64,000 bases of DNA from an uncultured Verrucomicrobiota bacterium (lineage in GTDB: Bacteria; Verrucomicrobiota; Verrucomicrobiia; Opitutales; Opitutaceae), in contig CAIUGM010000020.1 in the NCBI GenBank assembly GCA_903898675.1, positions 16,324-80,323 on the forward strand, written 5' to 3'. How positions within the stretch are numbered: position 1 is the stretch's first letter; each line of letters starts with the position of its first letter. The notes below the pieces were generated by a model. It did not search any database and was not told the DNA's origin. It saw only the letters and a program-made list of their open reading frames with translations. Below, one piece after another: positions 26,271 through 34,006 of the stretch. Position numbers and translations under genes: made by a program.

Positions 26271-26723
26271 ATGAACTCCCTAAATACTAAAGTCAGTCAC
26301 ACGGCACTCCGCGTTGCCCTGTGGTCGATTGTTTCCGGCGGACTGGCTTTTGTGGCTGGCTGCGCCTCTGAACCGCAATCCCATGTTGTCTCCGCCCCAC
26401 CGCCGCCGGCGCCCGTCGCCACGCAGGTCGTGGTCGCGCAGCAACAGCCCACGCAGGTGGTTGTCACCGGCACGACGCAGACGCCCAACGGCACCATCAT
26501 CGTCATGCAGTCGCCGCCGGCACTGCAGCAGGAGGTAATCCTCGCCCAGCCCACCTCCGATCACAAATGGATCCCGGGCTACTGGACGTGGCGCAACAAC
26601 CGTTATGAATGGATGTCCGGCCACTGGGAACTGCCCCCGACCTCCGGTTCGGTCTGGGTCGCACCCCGCTGGGAGCACACCAGCGATGGCGGCTACCGGT
26701 TCTACGAAGGGTATTGGAACTGA
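26271..26723 (+). CDS. YXWGXW repeat lipoprotein
   Basis: About 150 residues. A lipoprotein signal ends in FVAGC (Cys31 from ATG 26271), then comes a Pro/Gln/Val-rich spacer (VVVAQQQPTQVVV) and one copy of the Tyr/Trp-rich YXWGXW-type module: HKWIPGYWTWRNNRYEW, SGHWELPP, WVAPRWEHTS and FYEGYWN. Related modules are common in Verrucomicrobiota and Planctomycetota envelope proteins; their role is unknown. Starts at 26232 or 26265 are also possible. It is followed by an intrinsic terminator and by a longer paralogue, so the two are a tandem pair with separate ends. Confidence 0.8.
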   Translation: MNSLNTKVSHTALRVALWSIVSGGLAFVAGCASEPQSHVVSAPPPPAPVATQVVVAQQQPTQVVVTGTTQTPNGTIIVMQSPPALQQEVILAQPTSDHKWIPGYWTWRNNRYEWMSGHWELPPTSGSVWVAPRWEHTSDGGYRFYEGYWN

Positions 26724-26747
26724 GTTCCTGCCCGATCTCTTGCAGCC

Positions 26748-26779
26748 AACGGCGCGGAACATTCCGCGCCGTTATTTTT
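26748..26779 (+). terminator. Intrinsic terminator after first YXWGXW gene
   Basis: AACGGCGCGGAA (26748-26759) pairs with TTCCGCGCCGTT (26762-26773), a 12-bp perfect stem with a 2-nt loop, followed by ATTTTTG. Confidence 0.85.
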
Positions 26780-26813
26780 GGAAACCAAACCGCGCGCTGC
26801 GCGTCTATGTCGC

Positions 26814-27482
26814 ATGACCACTCCATTCAGACAGATTTTGCGCCGCCCGGGTGCGGCCCGCGCCGTCCTCCTGCTGCCGTGCCTGGCCTTCGTGGCCGGC
26901 TGTGTCGTTGAGGAACCCCGCGTCCGCCGCACCGTTTACGTCCAGGCCCCACCGCCGCCGAACGAGGTCGTGGTGATCGAGGCCGCCCCGCCCCCGCCGC
27001 GGGAGGAAATCATCGTGGTGCAGCCGTCGCCGGCGCACATCTGGATCCGGGGCTACTGGGGCTGGCAGGGCGGCCGGCACGTGTGGCAGGGAGGCCATTG
27101 GGAACTGCCCCCGCAGCCGGGAGCCGCCTGGGTTGAACCCCGCTGGGAGCACCGCGAGCGCGGCTACGTATTCATCGCCGGCAGCTGGCGCAACGGCCCG
27201 GTGGTGGTGAATGAACGCGTCACGGTGCAGCCGTCGGTCAGCGTGCACCTTAACTTTGTCGCCGTCCCGCCCCCGCCGCCGCGGCACGAGATCGTTATCG
27301 AGGCCCAGCGGCCCTCGCGCGACCACGTCTGGATCAAGGGCTATTGGATCTGGCACGACGGCCGGCATGTCTGGCGTGACGGCCACTGGGAGCGCCCGCC
27401 GCATCCCCATGCCGTGTGGATCGAGCCGCGCTGGGAGCACCACGCCGAGGGCCATGTGTTCATCGAGGGCTACTGGCGCTGA
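26814..27482 (+). CDS. YXWGXW repeat lipoprotein, two modules
   Basis: A 222-residue paralogue of the preceding gene. The signal peptide ends CLAFVAGC (Cys30). Two YXWGXW-type modules follow: HIWIRGYWGWQGGRHVWQ with GGHWELPPQPG and VEPRWEHRERGYVFIAGSWR, and HVWIKGYWIWHDGRHVWR with DGHWERPPHPH and IEPRWEHHAEGHVFIEGYWR. Pro-rich hinges (QAPPPPNEVVVIEAAPPPP) separate them. It is probably tethered to an envelope membrane facing the periplasm. The ATG at 26814 lies only 34 bp after the upstream terminator, so its promoter must overlap that short gap or it depends on readthrough. Function unknown. Confidence 0.82.
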   Translation: MTTPFRQILRRPGAARAVLLLPCLAFVAGCVVEEPRVRRTVYVQAPPPPNEVVVIEAAPPPPREEIIVVQPSPAHIWIRGYWGWQGGRHVWQGGHWELPPQPGAAWVEPRWEHRERGYVFIAGSWRNGPVVVNERVTVQPSVSVHLNFVAVPPPPPRHEIVIEAQRPSRDHVWIKGYWIWHDGRHVWRDGHWERPPHPHAVWIEPRWEHHAEGHVFIEGYWR

Positions 27483-27503
27483 GCGTCCCGGTTTGGAAAT
27501 ACG

Positions 27504-27533
27504 AAAGGCGCGGATGAATCCGCGCCTTTTTTT
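27504..27533 (+). terminator. Intrinsic terminator after second YXWGXW gene
   Basis: GGCGCGGAT (27507-27515) pairs with ATCCGCGCC (27518-27526), extended by AAA/TTT, and is followed by seven T (27527-27533). Confidence 0.9.
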
Positions 27534-27647
27534 GCGTCGCAGCCCGCCGACGCTCGCCCGGCGAAGCCCGGCGGAAATCACGAACCGGCCGAATCCACCG
27601 CGTCACTCGGATGCAAGCGACGCGGCGTGGCCGGTCTGGTGTGCCGA

Positions 27648-27722
27648 TTAATTCGTGGCCCCGTCGCTGTCAGTAGCGACGAGCAGGCACAGCGCAGATA
27701 AAACAAAGACCATGGCGAGCAT
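27648..27722 (-). CDS. 24-codon hydrophobic microprotein, paralogue of 30529-30603
   Basis: A very short gene: ATG 27722-27720, stop TAA 27650-27648. It encodes 24 residues, with the core VFVLSALCLLVATD forming a single short membrane-spanning stretch and a polar tail SDGATN. A GAGGAA ribosome-binding site lies 8 bases before the ATG. It starts 18 bp after the stop of the SDR gene on the same strand, so it is probably co-transcribed. A second gene of exactly the same length (30529-30603) shares 13 of 24 residues; in the identical core codons most third bases differ, which points to selection on the peptide. Function unknown; perhaps a membrane-embedded regulator or toxin-like peptide. Confidence 0.6.
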   Translation of the reverse strand: MLAMVFVLSALCLLVATDSDGATN

Positions 27723-27740
27723 GAGAGGTTCCTCGGTGGT

Positions 27741-28481
27741 TCAGGTGAGACGGACGCCGCCGTCGATCAGGAATTCGGCGCCGATGATGTAGTTGGAGTC
27801 CGCGGAAAGGAGGAAGCGCGCGAGCTTGGCGACCTCGGCGGCCGTGCCGAAGCGCTTGAGCAGCGACTGGGCGGCCATGCTGTCCTCGAAACCCTTCTGG
27901 GCCTCGGCGGGGAAGCCGAGCTTGTTGTAGATCGGCGTCGCGATCGGGCCCGGGCTCAGCGTGTTGACCCGGATGCCGCGCGGTGCCAGCTCGACGGCCA
28001 GTGACTTGCCGAGCGAGACGACGGCGGCCTTGGTCGCCGAGTAAACGGACGCGGCGGGCATGCCGAGTTGGGCGACGACCGAGGCGTTGAGCACAACGGA
28101 GCTCGGGTTGGCGAGGAGTTCCAGCAGCGACTGCAGCTGGAAGTAGACGCCGCGGACATTGACGTTGAACATGTCGTCAAAGTGTTTCGGCGTCATTGCC
28201 TCGATCGGGCCGAACTGGCCGATGCCGGCGTTGAGGAAAACGCCGTCCAGCTTGACGGTGTGCTGGCGGATGATGCCGCCGAGGCCCTGGGCGTCGGCCA
28301 GCGAGCCGGAGTCCGAGGCTAGCACGATGGCACCGGCCCCGAGGGTGGCGCGCGCCGCGGCGAGGGTCTCGGGGTTGCGGCCCGTGACGATGACCCGCGC
28401 GCCTTCGGCTTGCAGGAGTTGGGCGGTCGCGAGGCCGATGCCAGTGGTGCCGCCGGTGATGAGGATGGTTTGGTTTTTCAT
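27741..28481 (-). CDS. SDR family oxidoreductase
   Basis: A 246-residue classical short-chain dehydrogenase. The NAD(P)-binding motif is ITGGTTGIGLATAQLL, the structural NAG motif is LNAGIGQFG, the catalytic Ser/Tyr/Lys are in LNASVVAQLGMPAASVYSATK (Ser, Tyr, Lys pattern YSATK), and PGPIATPIY follows. C-terminal SNYIIGAEFLIDGGVRLT is typical. The substrate is not known. It is downstream of a TetR-type regulator on the same strand and preceded by a palindromic candidate operator (28500-28515), so it is the likely target of that regulator. Confidence 0.92.
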   Translation of the reverse strand: MKNQTILITGGTTGIGLATAQLLQAEGARVIVTGRNPETLAAARATLGAGAIVLASDSGSLADAQGLGGIIRQHTVKLDGVFLNAGIGQFGPIEAMTPKHFDDMFNVNVRGVYFQLQSLLELLANPSSVVLNASVVAQLGMPAASVYSATKAAVVSLGKSLAVELAPRGIRVNTLSPGPIATPIYNKLGFPAEAQKGFEDSMAAQSLLKRFGTAAEVAKLARFLLSADSNYIIGAEFLIDGGVRLT

Positions 28482-28499
28482 GGTGTGGGTTGGTTAAAA

Positions 28500-28515
28500 T
28501 AGAACAAACGTTCCA
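28500..28515. promoter_or_regulatory. Candidate TetR-family operator upstream of the SDR gene
   Basis: TAGAACAAACGTTCCA is an imperfect palindrome (TaGAAC / GTTCcA half-sites around AAAC) between the SDR start (28481) and the end of the TetR gene (28533), next to an AT-rich stretch. Location fits local repression of the SDR gene. Confidence 0.5.
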
Positions 28516-28532
28516 AAAAGGTTACAAAAAAA

Positions 28533-29111
28533 TCAGTCGAGGACCTGCAAGGCGATCCGGGTGCTGTCGCGCACGGAATCACGGTCGCCGAAGGCCCGGA
28601 TGGAGACGGCCATGCCCAGGATGGTGCTGTAAAGGAAACGGGCGAGGGCGATGGGATCCTTGGTCCGGGCGATCTCGCCCTGGCGTTGCGCGGCGCTGAG
28701 GCGCGAGGCGAAGAGGGCCTCGACGGCCCGCGCATGGGCGATGGCCAGGGCGCGGGTGTCCGGATCGTGGGGCGCGAGCTCGACCATCGAGTTGACCATG
28801 AAGCAGCCGGGTGACTTCCCCTCGCAGTTACCGGCGATCATCCGCTCGAAGAGTTCCGCAATCACCTGCCGGACAGGAGAGGGATCCTCCAGCTTGCGGG
28901 TCAGGCCCTCGACCGCACGGTCGAGGTAGCGCTTCAGGGCGGAGTGGAAAAGGGTCTGCTTGTCCCCGTACGTATCGTAAAGGCTCTGGCGGCTGACCCC
29001 GAGCTCGGTGGTCAGGTCGGCGAACGAGGTCTGGTTGAAGCCCCGCGCACGGAAAAGCTCGAGGGCCTGGTCGAGGACTTCTGCTTCGTCGAATTCTTTT
29101 ACGCGGGACAT
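28533..29111 (-). CDS. TetR/AcrR family transcriptional regulator
   Basis: From ATG 29111 the protein is 192 residues. The N-terminal helix-turn-helix domain reads ALELFRARGFNQTSFADLTT then GVSRQSLYDTYGDKQTLF, a standard TetR_N pattern. The C-terminal ligand domain has RMIAGNCEGKSPGCFMVNSM, found in the YxaF/AcrR-type group whose targets are often oxidoreductases. It is 51 bp upstream of the SDR gene and probably controls it by binding the palindrome at 28500-28515. The upstream in-frame start at 29180 would add 23 unlike residues. Confidence 0.9.
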   Translation of the reverse strand: MSRVKEFDEAEVLDQALELFRARGFNQTSFADLTTELGVSRQSLYDTYGDKQTLFHSALKRYLDRAVEGLTRKLEDPSPVRQVIAELFERMIAGNCEGKSPGCFMVNSMVELAPHDPDTRALAIAHARAVEALFASRLSAAQRQGEIARTKDPIALARFLYSTILGMAVSIRAFGDRDSVRDSTRIALQVLD

Positions 29112-29275
29112 GACGCAGACAAGAACGGTCATTCCAGAATAGGCAAGAACTTTCTGCAAAATAGCCGAGGGCCGGTGCACAGGGCTATTTGGCCGCCGGC
29201 TTTGGATGCCCCGTTGCCCGGAGTACCTGATTTGGGTCGACCGGTGGCGTACTCCGCCGCAGCTTCACGGCCGCC

Positions 29276-30043
29276 ATGAGGATGCTGTTCGTTGCCGACC
29301 TGCACTACGCCTTGAAGCAGTTCGACTGGCTCGTGGCGAACGCGGCCCGGTTTGACGCGGTGATCATCGGCGGCGACCTGCTCGACCTGTCGTCCCCGCT
29401 CGATTTGGACGTGCAGATCGTGATCGTGGAAAAATACCTGGCCCGGCTGAGCGCACAGACCAAAGTGCTGGTCAGCTCCGGCAATCACGACGGTGACGCC
29501 CGCTCGGTGGTGGATAAGTCGATCTGCGAATGGCTCGGCGGGGCCCGGCAGGGTCAGTTGTATGTCGACGGCGACAGCGTCGATTTCAACGGCACGCTGG
29601 TGACCATCTGCCCGTGGTGGGACGGGCCGGTCTCGCGCGCCGAGCTCGCGCAATTGCTCGAAACCCAGTCGCACCGGGTCAAGGAGAAGTGGATCTGGAT
29701 CCATCACGCGCCGCCGGACCAGTCGCTGGTCAGCTGGTCGGGCAAGAAATTTTCCGGCGACGAGTTTCTGACCGGCTGGATCCAGCGCTACCAGCCCGAC
29801 CTGGTGCTGTGCGGCCACATTCACAACGCGCCGTATTACCCCGGCGGTTCGTGGATCGACCGGCTGGGCCGGACGTGGGTCTTCAATCCCGGGCGGCAGA
29901 TCGGCCCGCGCCCGGCGTACCTGGTCTTCGACCTGGAAAAAATGACCGTCGAGTGGATCTCACTCGAGGGGCAGGTGCTCAGGGAGCTGGCGGTGCCTCC
30001 GGCCGCACCGCCGGACGCGGTGGGCGCAGCGGCCGGTTCATGA
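29276..30043 (+). CDS. Metallophosphoesterase (calcineurin-like)
   Basis: A 255-residue protein with all metal-site motifs of the calcineurin-like superfamily: FVADLHY (DxH), GGDLLD (GD), SSGNHDGD (GNHD), WIHHAPP (H) and LCGHIHNAPY (GHxH). It would hydrolyse a phosphomonoester, phosphodiester or nucleotide. No signal peptide, so cytoplasmic. Its last 65 bases overlap the end of the convergent cNMP-binding gene (29979-30461). The substrate is not predictable. Confidence 0.9.
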   Translation: MRMLFVADLHYALKQFDWLVANAARFDAVIIGGDLLDLSSPLDLDVQIVIVEKYLARLSAQTKVLVSSGNHDGDARSVVDKSICEWLGGARQGQLYVDGDSVDFNGTLVTICPWWDGPVSRAELAQLLETQSHRVKEKWIWIHHAPPDQSLVSWSGKKFSGDEFLTGWIQRYQPDLVLCGHIHNAPYYPGGSWIDRLGRTWVFNPGRQIGPRPAYLVFDLEKMTVEWISLEGQVLRELAVPPAAPPDAVGAAAGS

Positions 30044-30461
30044 GGGTCTCGAGGACTTCATCGACCATGCCGAGGTGATCGTGGCCCTCGTACTGGTGCT
30101 TCACGTCGATCAGGTATTTGTTGAGCGCATCGAGCCGGCCTGCGAGCAGCTCGGCCATGTGCAGGCTGGCGGCGGTCGACGAGGCCAGGAATTCGCGCGG
30201 CTGCGCAATCAGGGCAAAGGTGCTGGGCCGCAGCGCGCGGACGGTCGCGGTCAGCGGGCAGTTGAGCAGGATCGACATCTCCCCGAACAGGGCGCCCGGG
30301 GTCGCGACCTTGATGAGCCGGATCTCGTCGCGCAGCACCTCAACTTCGCCCTCGATCAGCACCAGCAGGTGATCGCTCGCGCCGCCCTGCTGCAGGACCA
30401 CGGCGCCGGGATCGAACTTCTGCCGTGGCTGGCCGGCGATGAGGGCGAGGAAGGCGGACAC
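29979..30461 (-). CDS. Cyclic-nucleotide-binding-fold protein (Crp/Fnr-like, no HTH)
   Basis: A 160-residue protein with one cNMP-binding beta-roll (residues about 10-115): LQQGGASDHLLVLIEGEVEV and the phosphate-binding cassette GALFGEMSILLNCPLTATVRA. The cassette Arg found just before the Thr/Ser-Ala-Thr of cAMP-binding members is replaced (PLTATV instead of PRTATV), so canonical cAMP binding is doubtful. No helix-turn-helix follows; the C-terminus is helical with a Pro/Arg tail. It may act as a scaffold or small-ligand sensor. It overlaps the metallophosphoesterase gene tail to tail. Confidence 0.85.
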   Translation of the reverse strand: MSAFLALIAGQPRQKFDPGAVVLQQGGASDHLLVLIEGEVEVLRDEIRLIKVATPGALFGEMSILLNCPLTATVRALRPSTFALIAQPREFLASSTAASLHMAELLAGRLDALNKYLIDVKHQYEGHDHLGMVDEVLETLMNRPLRPPRPAVRPEAPPAP

Positions 30462-30503
30462 GACAGAGGGCTAACTTCACCGGGCCGGGTGGCAAATGGA
30501 AAC

Positions 30504-30530
30504 AACCGCCGACTGATGCTGCGGCGGGTT
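30504..30530 (-). terminator. Candidate terminator after the microprotein gene at 30529
   Basis: On the minus strand a GC stem (CCGCCG/CGGCGG, plus-strand 30522-30527 and 30506-30511, extended by AACC/GGTT) is followed by TTGTTT. It sits just past the microprotein stop codon. Confidence 0.45.
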
Positions 30531-30603
30531 ACTCGGCCGGCGGGCTGGCGTCGGTCGACACCAGCAGGCAGAGGGCGGACAGCACGAGAACGACGGTGAT
30601 CAT
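30529..30603 (-). CDS. 24-codon hydrophobic microprotein, paralogue of 27648-27722
   Basis: ATG 30603-30601 to TAA 30531-30529, 24 residues. The core VVLVLSALCLLVSTD is one short membrane-spanning stretch, followed by ASPPAE. It starts 22 bp after the stop of the DUF1579-like gene on the same strand and is followed by a candidate terminator, so it is the last gene of that unit. It matches the peptide at 27648-27722 at 13 of 24 positions with no length difference. The ribosome-binding site is weak (GTCGTCTCC before the ATG), so translation may be coupled to the upstream gene. Function unknown. Confidence 0.6.
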   Translation of the reverse strand: MITVVLVLSALCLLVSTDASPPAE

Positions 30604-30625
30604 GGAGACGACAGGGGCAGGCGTT

Positions 30626-31144
30626 TCACTTTTCGTCGCGGGTGAATTCCATGACCCAATTCTTTTCCCAGGATTCCCCGCGGTCGGCGGAGAATTCCTG
30701 CGCCCAGCGGGCGGCATCCGGCCCGAGGCGCTGCCAGGTGAAGCGGACGATGATCGGCCGGCCGGCGAAAAGGTCGGGCCCCGTGAAAATGCCGGTGTCA
30801 CCGTGCCAGGCGCCGATGACCGCGGGTTCGAGGGTCACGCTCCGGTTGTCCATCCAGGAGATGCTCCAGCGCCGGGTGGCGGGATTGAAGAGCCGGAGGG
30901 TCATGCCGATGTATCCCGGGTTCCAGTCCCCGGGGCGAAATTCATCCATGTTCCCGCGTCCGTCGAGGATCGGCCAGGCGGTCTGGCGCGCCTCGAACGT
31001 CTCCCACTCGGTGCACCCGGCGAGCCGTTGGACCAGCCGGTGGTTCACGACGCGCCACGAGCCGAAAAGAAAATCAAAGTCGTGGGCGCCGTCGTGATCG
31101 GCAGGCGTGGTGGCGGCGGCGGGCGAGGAGATCGTGGATTCCAT
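30626..31144 (-). CDS. DUF1579-like protein
   Basis: A 172-residue protein (ATG 31144; a start at 31159 would add five residues). The text HDFDFLFGSWRVVNHRL is typical of the DUF1579/lipocalin-like family, whose members have a conserved FDFxxGxW start followed by beta strands such as IGMTLRLFNPATRRWSISWM and a final DRGESWEKNWVMEF. No signal peptide. The biochemical role of this family is not established. It is followed by the microprotein gene at 30529-30603. Confidence 0.78.
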   Translation of the reverse strand: MESTISSPAAATTPADHDGAHDFDFLFGSWRVVNHRLVQRLAGCTEWETFEARQTAWPILDGRGNMDEFRPGDWNPGYIGMTLRLFNPATRRWSISWMDNRSVTLEPAVIGAWHGDTGIFTGPDLFAGRPIIVRFTWQRLGPDAARWAQEFSADRGESWEKNWVMEFTRDEK

Positions 31145-31214
31145 GCCCCACCCTAGCACGGACCGCTGACAGCCCTATGTCAGGAGGAATCCGGCGTGGT
31201 GCGGCGACCTCGGA

Positions 31215-32693
31215 TCACTTCGCGAAGCAGGAAACAAAGGTGTGCACGGGCATGGCTTCGAGGGCGCCGCGGTCGGCGAAGAGTTCCATGAGCACCGCCG
31301 CCTTCTCCTGGCCGTAGTGGGACGCGAAGGCGGCGCGGGCCTTTTGCTGGAGGACGGGAATGCCTTCCTGGCGCCGGCGGCGGTGGCCGATGGGGTATTC
31401 GACCACGACCTTGTCCGTCTGGGTTCCGTCCTGAAAGAAAACCTGCACGGCGTTGGCGATGGAGCGCTTGTCCGGGTCGAGGTAGTCGCGGGAGTATTGC
31501 TTGTCCTCCGCGACCACCATTTTGGCGCGCAGGGCGTCGATGCGCGGATCGGCGGCGGCCTGGTCCTCGTAGTGGTCGGCCGTCAGCCCGCCGAAGATGA
31601 GCCCGATGGCGGTCATGTACTGCAGGCAATGATCCCGGTCGGCCGGGTTGTGGAGCGGGCCGGTCTTGTCGATGATGCGGATGGCGGATTCGTGCGTGGT
31701 CAGCTCGATGCGCGCGATCCCGTCGAGGCGGTCCCGCACCTGCGGATGGAGCTGCACCGCGCACTCGACGGCCGTCTGGGCATGGAACTCGGCGGGGAAG
31801 GAGATCTTGAAGAGGATCTGCTCCATAACGTAGCTGCCGAGCGGCCGGGCCAGCTTGAGGGCGTGGCCCTGGAAGGCGACGTCCTGAAATCCCCAGGTCT
31901 TGGCCGTGAGCACGGACGGGTAGCCCATTTCGCCGGTCAGCGCGATGAGCGCGAGGCGGACGGCGCGGGCGGTGGCGTCGCCGGCGGCCCAGGATTTGCG
32001 TGAGCCGGTGTTGGGCGAGTGGCGGTAGGTGCGCAGCGCCGAGCCGTCGAGCCACGCGTGCGAGATGGCGTTGATGACCTGCTCGCGGGTCCCGCCGAGC
32101 AGCGAGGTCGTGACCGCGGTCGAGGCGACGCGGACCAGCAGGACGTGGTCGAGCCCGACGCGGTTGAAGGAATTTTCGAGGGCGAGCACACCCTGGATTT
32201 CGTGCGCCTTCACCATGGCGGTGAGGACGTCCTTCATCGTGAGCGGTGAACGGTGGGCCGGGAGCAGCGTATGATAGGCGGCCGGGGCGATGTGCGCGGC
32301 CTGGTGGCGCGAGAGCCAGTCGGCGGTGCCGAGGATTGCGCCAAGATTGTCGGACGGGTGGCCCCACTCGGCGGCCAGCCAGGTGTCGTTGAAGTCGAGC
32401 CAGCGGACAATCGTGCCGATATTGAAGGCGGCGGCCACCGGATCGAGTTCGTATCCCGTGCCCGGGACGCGGGCCCCGTGCTGGATCGAGGCGCCGGGCA
32501 CCACCGGCCCGAGCAGTTTCGTGCAGGCCGGGTAGGCGAGCGCCATGATGCCGCACGCGAGGGTGTCGGCGAGGCACCAGCGGGCGGTGTCGTAGGCTTC
32601 GTCGCTGGTGATCGTCGCGCTGAGGGCGTAGTCGGCGAGATCGACGAGCAGTTGGTCGGGGGCCGGGCGGACGTTGGAGATCGGGGAACTCAT
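31215..32693 (-). CDS. prpD: 2-methylcitrate dehydratase (MmgE/PrpD family)
   Basis: A 492-residue MmgE/PrpD-family protein. Diagnostic stretches are [40 protein letters not shown] with the conserved DFND, and the [16 protein letters not shown] region near the C-terminus, as in PrpD. It dehydrates 2-methylcitrate to 2-methyl-cis-aconitate in the methylcitrate cycle of propionyl-CoA breakdown. Upstream on the same strand are prpC and prpB, separated by 75 bp and 65 bp; the operon order is prpB-prpC-prpD. No aconitase (AcnD), PrpF or PrpE gene is in the window, so re-hydration must rely on another aconitase. Confidence 0.92.
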   Translation of the reverse strand: MSSPISNVRPAPDQLLVDLADYALSATITSDEAYDTARWCLADTLACGIMALAYPACTKLLGPVVPGASIQHGARVPGTGYELDPVAAAFNIGTIVRWLDFNDTWLAAEWGHPSDNLGAILGTADWLSRHQAAHIAPAAYHTLLPAHRSPLTMKDVLTAMVKAHEIQGVLALENSFNRVGLDHVLLVRVASTAVTTSLLGGTREQVINAISHAWLDGSALRTYRHSPNTGSRKSWAAGDATARAVRLALIALTGEMGYPSVLTAKTWGFQDVAFQGHALKLARPLGSYVMEQILFKISFPAEFHAQTAVECAVQLHPQVRDRLDGIARIELTTHESAIRIIDKTGPLHNPADRDHCLQYMTAIGLIFGGLTADHYEDQAAADPRIDALRAKMVVAEDKQYSRDYLDPDKRSIANAVQVFFQDGTQTDKVVVEYPIGHRRRRQEGIPVLQQKARAAFASHYGQEKAAVLMELFADRGALEAMPVHTFVSCFAK

Positions 32694-32706
32694 GGAGGGA
32701 TTAATT

Positions 32707-32763
32707 CACGCAAAGGCGCAGAGACGCAAAAGGTCGGACTTAGCGCCTTGGCGGCTTTGCGTG
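32707..32763. repeat. Intergenic 'cgcaaaggcgc' repeat forming a hairpin between prpC and prpD
   Basis: CACGCAAAG (32707-32715) and CTTTGCGTG (32755-32763) are perfect inverted arms, with GGCGC/GCGCC inside. The wording 'cacgcaaaggcgcagagacgc' style is that of an interspersed intergenic repeat rather than a transcription terminator (no T-run). Confidence 0.5.
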
Positions 32764-32768
32764 GGAAA

Positions 32769-33941
32769 TCATCTATTATCGATTGGGACGTAGGGACGGT
32801 CGGCCGGGCCGGTGTAGTTGGCGCTGGGCCGGATGATCTTGCCGTCGGCGCGCTGCTCAATGATGTGGGCGCCCCACCCGGCGGTTCGGGCGATGACAAA
32901 CAACGGCGTGAACATCGCGGTGGGTACGCCCATCGCATGATAGGCGGGGGCGCTGAACCAGTCGAGGTTGGGGAACATCTTCTTCTGGTCCCACATCACG
33001 CGCTCGATGCGCTCGCAGATCGCGAAGAAATTGCCGTGGCCCGTGTCGGCGCAGAGCTCCCGGGCGATCTCCTTGATGATGGCGCTGCGCGGATCGCTGA
33101 TCGTGTAGACCGGGTGGCCGAAGCCGATGACGATTTCCTTGCGGGCGACCCGGGCGCGGATGTCGGCCTCGGCCTCGTCGGCGGTGCGATACCGCAGCTG
33201 GATCTCGTGGGCGACCTCGTTGGCGCCGCCGTGCTTGGGGCCGCGCAGGGCGCCGATGGCGCCGGTGATGCAGGAGTAGACGCCCGAGCCGGTGCCGGCG
33301 ATGACGCGGGCGGTGAAGGTGGAGGCGTTGAACTCGTGCTCGGCGTAGAGAATCAGGGAGCGGTCCAGCGCGCGCACGTGCAGCGGGGTGGGGGCGCGTT
33401 GGTGCAGGAGGCGGAGGAAATGGGCGGCGACGGAAGGTTCGTCGGTCTGGACGTCGATGCGCTTGCCGGTGGTGGCGAAGTGGTGCCAGTAGAGCAGCAT
33501 CGACGGGAAACACGCGATGAGCCGGTCGGCGATTTCCCGGGCGACGACCGGATCGTTCGGCCCGGCGCTGCCGGGGGCGGAAGGTTCGGTGTCGATGGCC
33601 CCGAGCGCCGAGCAGCCGGTGCGGAGGACGCCCATCGGGTGGGAGGTGGCCGGGAGCTGTTCCAGAATGGCGCGCACCGGGGCGGAGAGCCCACGGAGGG
33701 CGGCGAGGCGCGTGTGATAGGCGGCGAGTTCGGCCCGGTTGGGCAGGCGTTCGTGCACGAGCAGGTGCGCGACCTCCTCGTAGGTGGCGTCGCGCGCGAG
33801 GTCGGCGATGTCGTAGCCGCGGTAATGCAGGTCGTTGCCGGAGTTGCCGACGGTGCAGATGGCGGTGTTGCCGGCGACGACGCCGGAGAGGGCGACGGAT
33901 TTCTTCACCTTGGAAACAGGGACGGGCGTGGGGTCGGACAT
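32769..33941 (-). CDS. prpC: 2-methylcitrate synthase (citrate synthase family)
   Basis: A 390-residue citrate-synthase-family enzyme. Catalytic His residues lie in [13 protein letters not shown] and [15 protein letters not shown]; the catalytic Asp is in [13 protein letters not shown]. The [13 protein letters not shown] wording and [12 protein letters not shown] end are those of methylcitrate synthases. It condenses propionyl-CoA with oxaloacetate. It follows prpB and precedes prpD, which supports the methylcitrate role over housekeeping citrate synthase. Confidence 0.93.
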   Translation of the reverse strand: MSDPTPVPVSKVKKSVALSGVVAGNTAICTVGNSGNDLHYRGYDIADLARDATYEEVAHLLVHERLPNRAELAAYHTRLAALRGLSAPVRAILEQLPATSHPMGVLRTGCSALGAIDTEPSAPGSAGPNDPVVAREIADRLIACFPSMLLYWHHFATTGKRIDVQTDEPSVAAHFLRLLHQRAPTPLHVRALDRSLILYAEHEFNASTFTARVIAGTGSGVYSCITGAIGALRGPKHGGANEVAHEIQLRYRTADEAEADIRARVARKEIVIGFGHPVYTISDPRSAIIKEIARELCADTGHGNFFAICERIERVMWDQKKMFPNLDWFSAPAYHAMGVPTAMFTPLFVIARTAGWGAHIIEQRADGKIIRPSANYTGPADRPYVPIDNR

Positions 33942-34006
33942 GGGGAAGATAAAAGGGATTCAGCCCATCACCGGTGCGTTCGGGAGGGTGGATGGGAAAT
34001 TCACCA

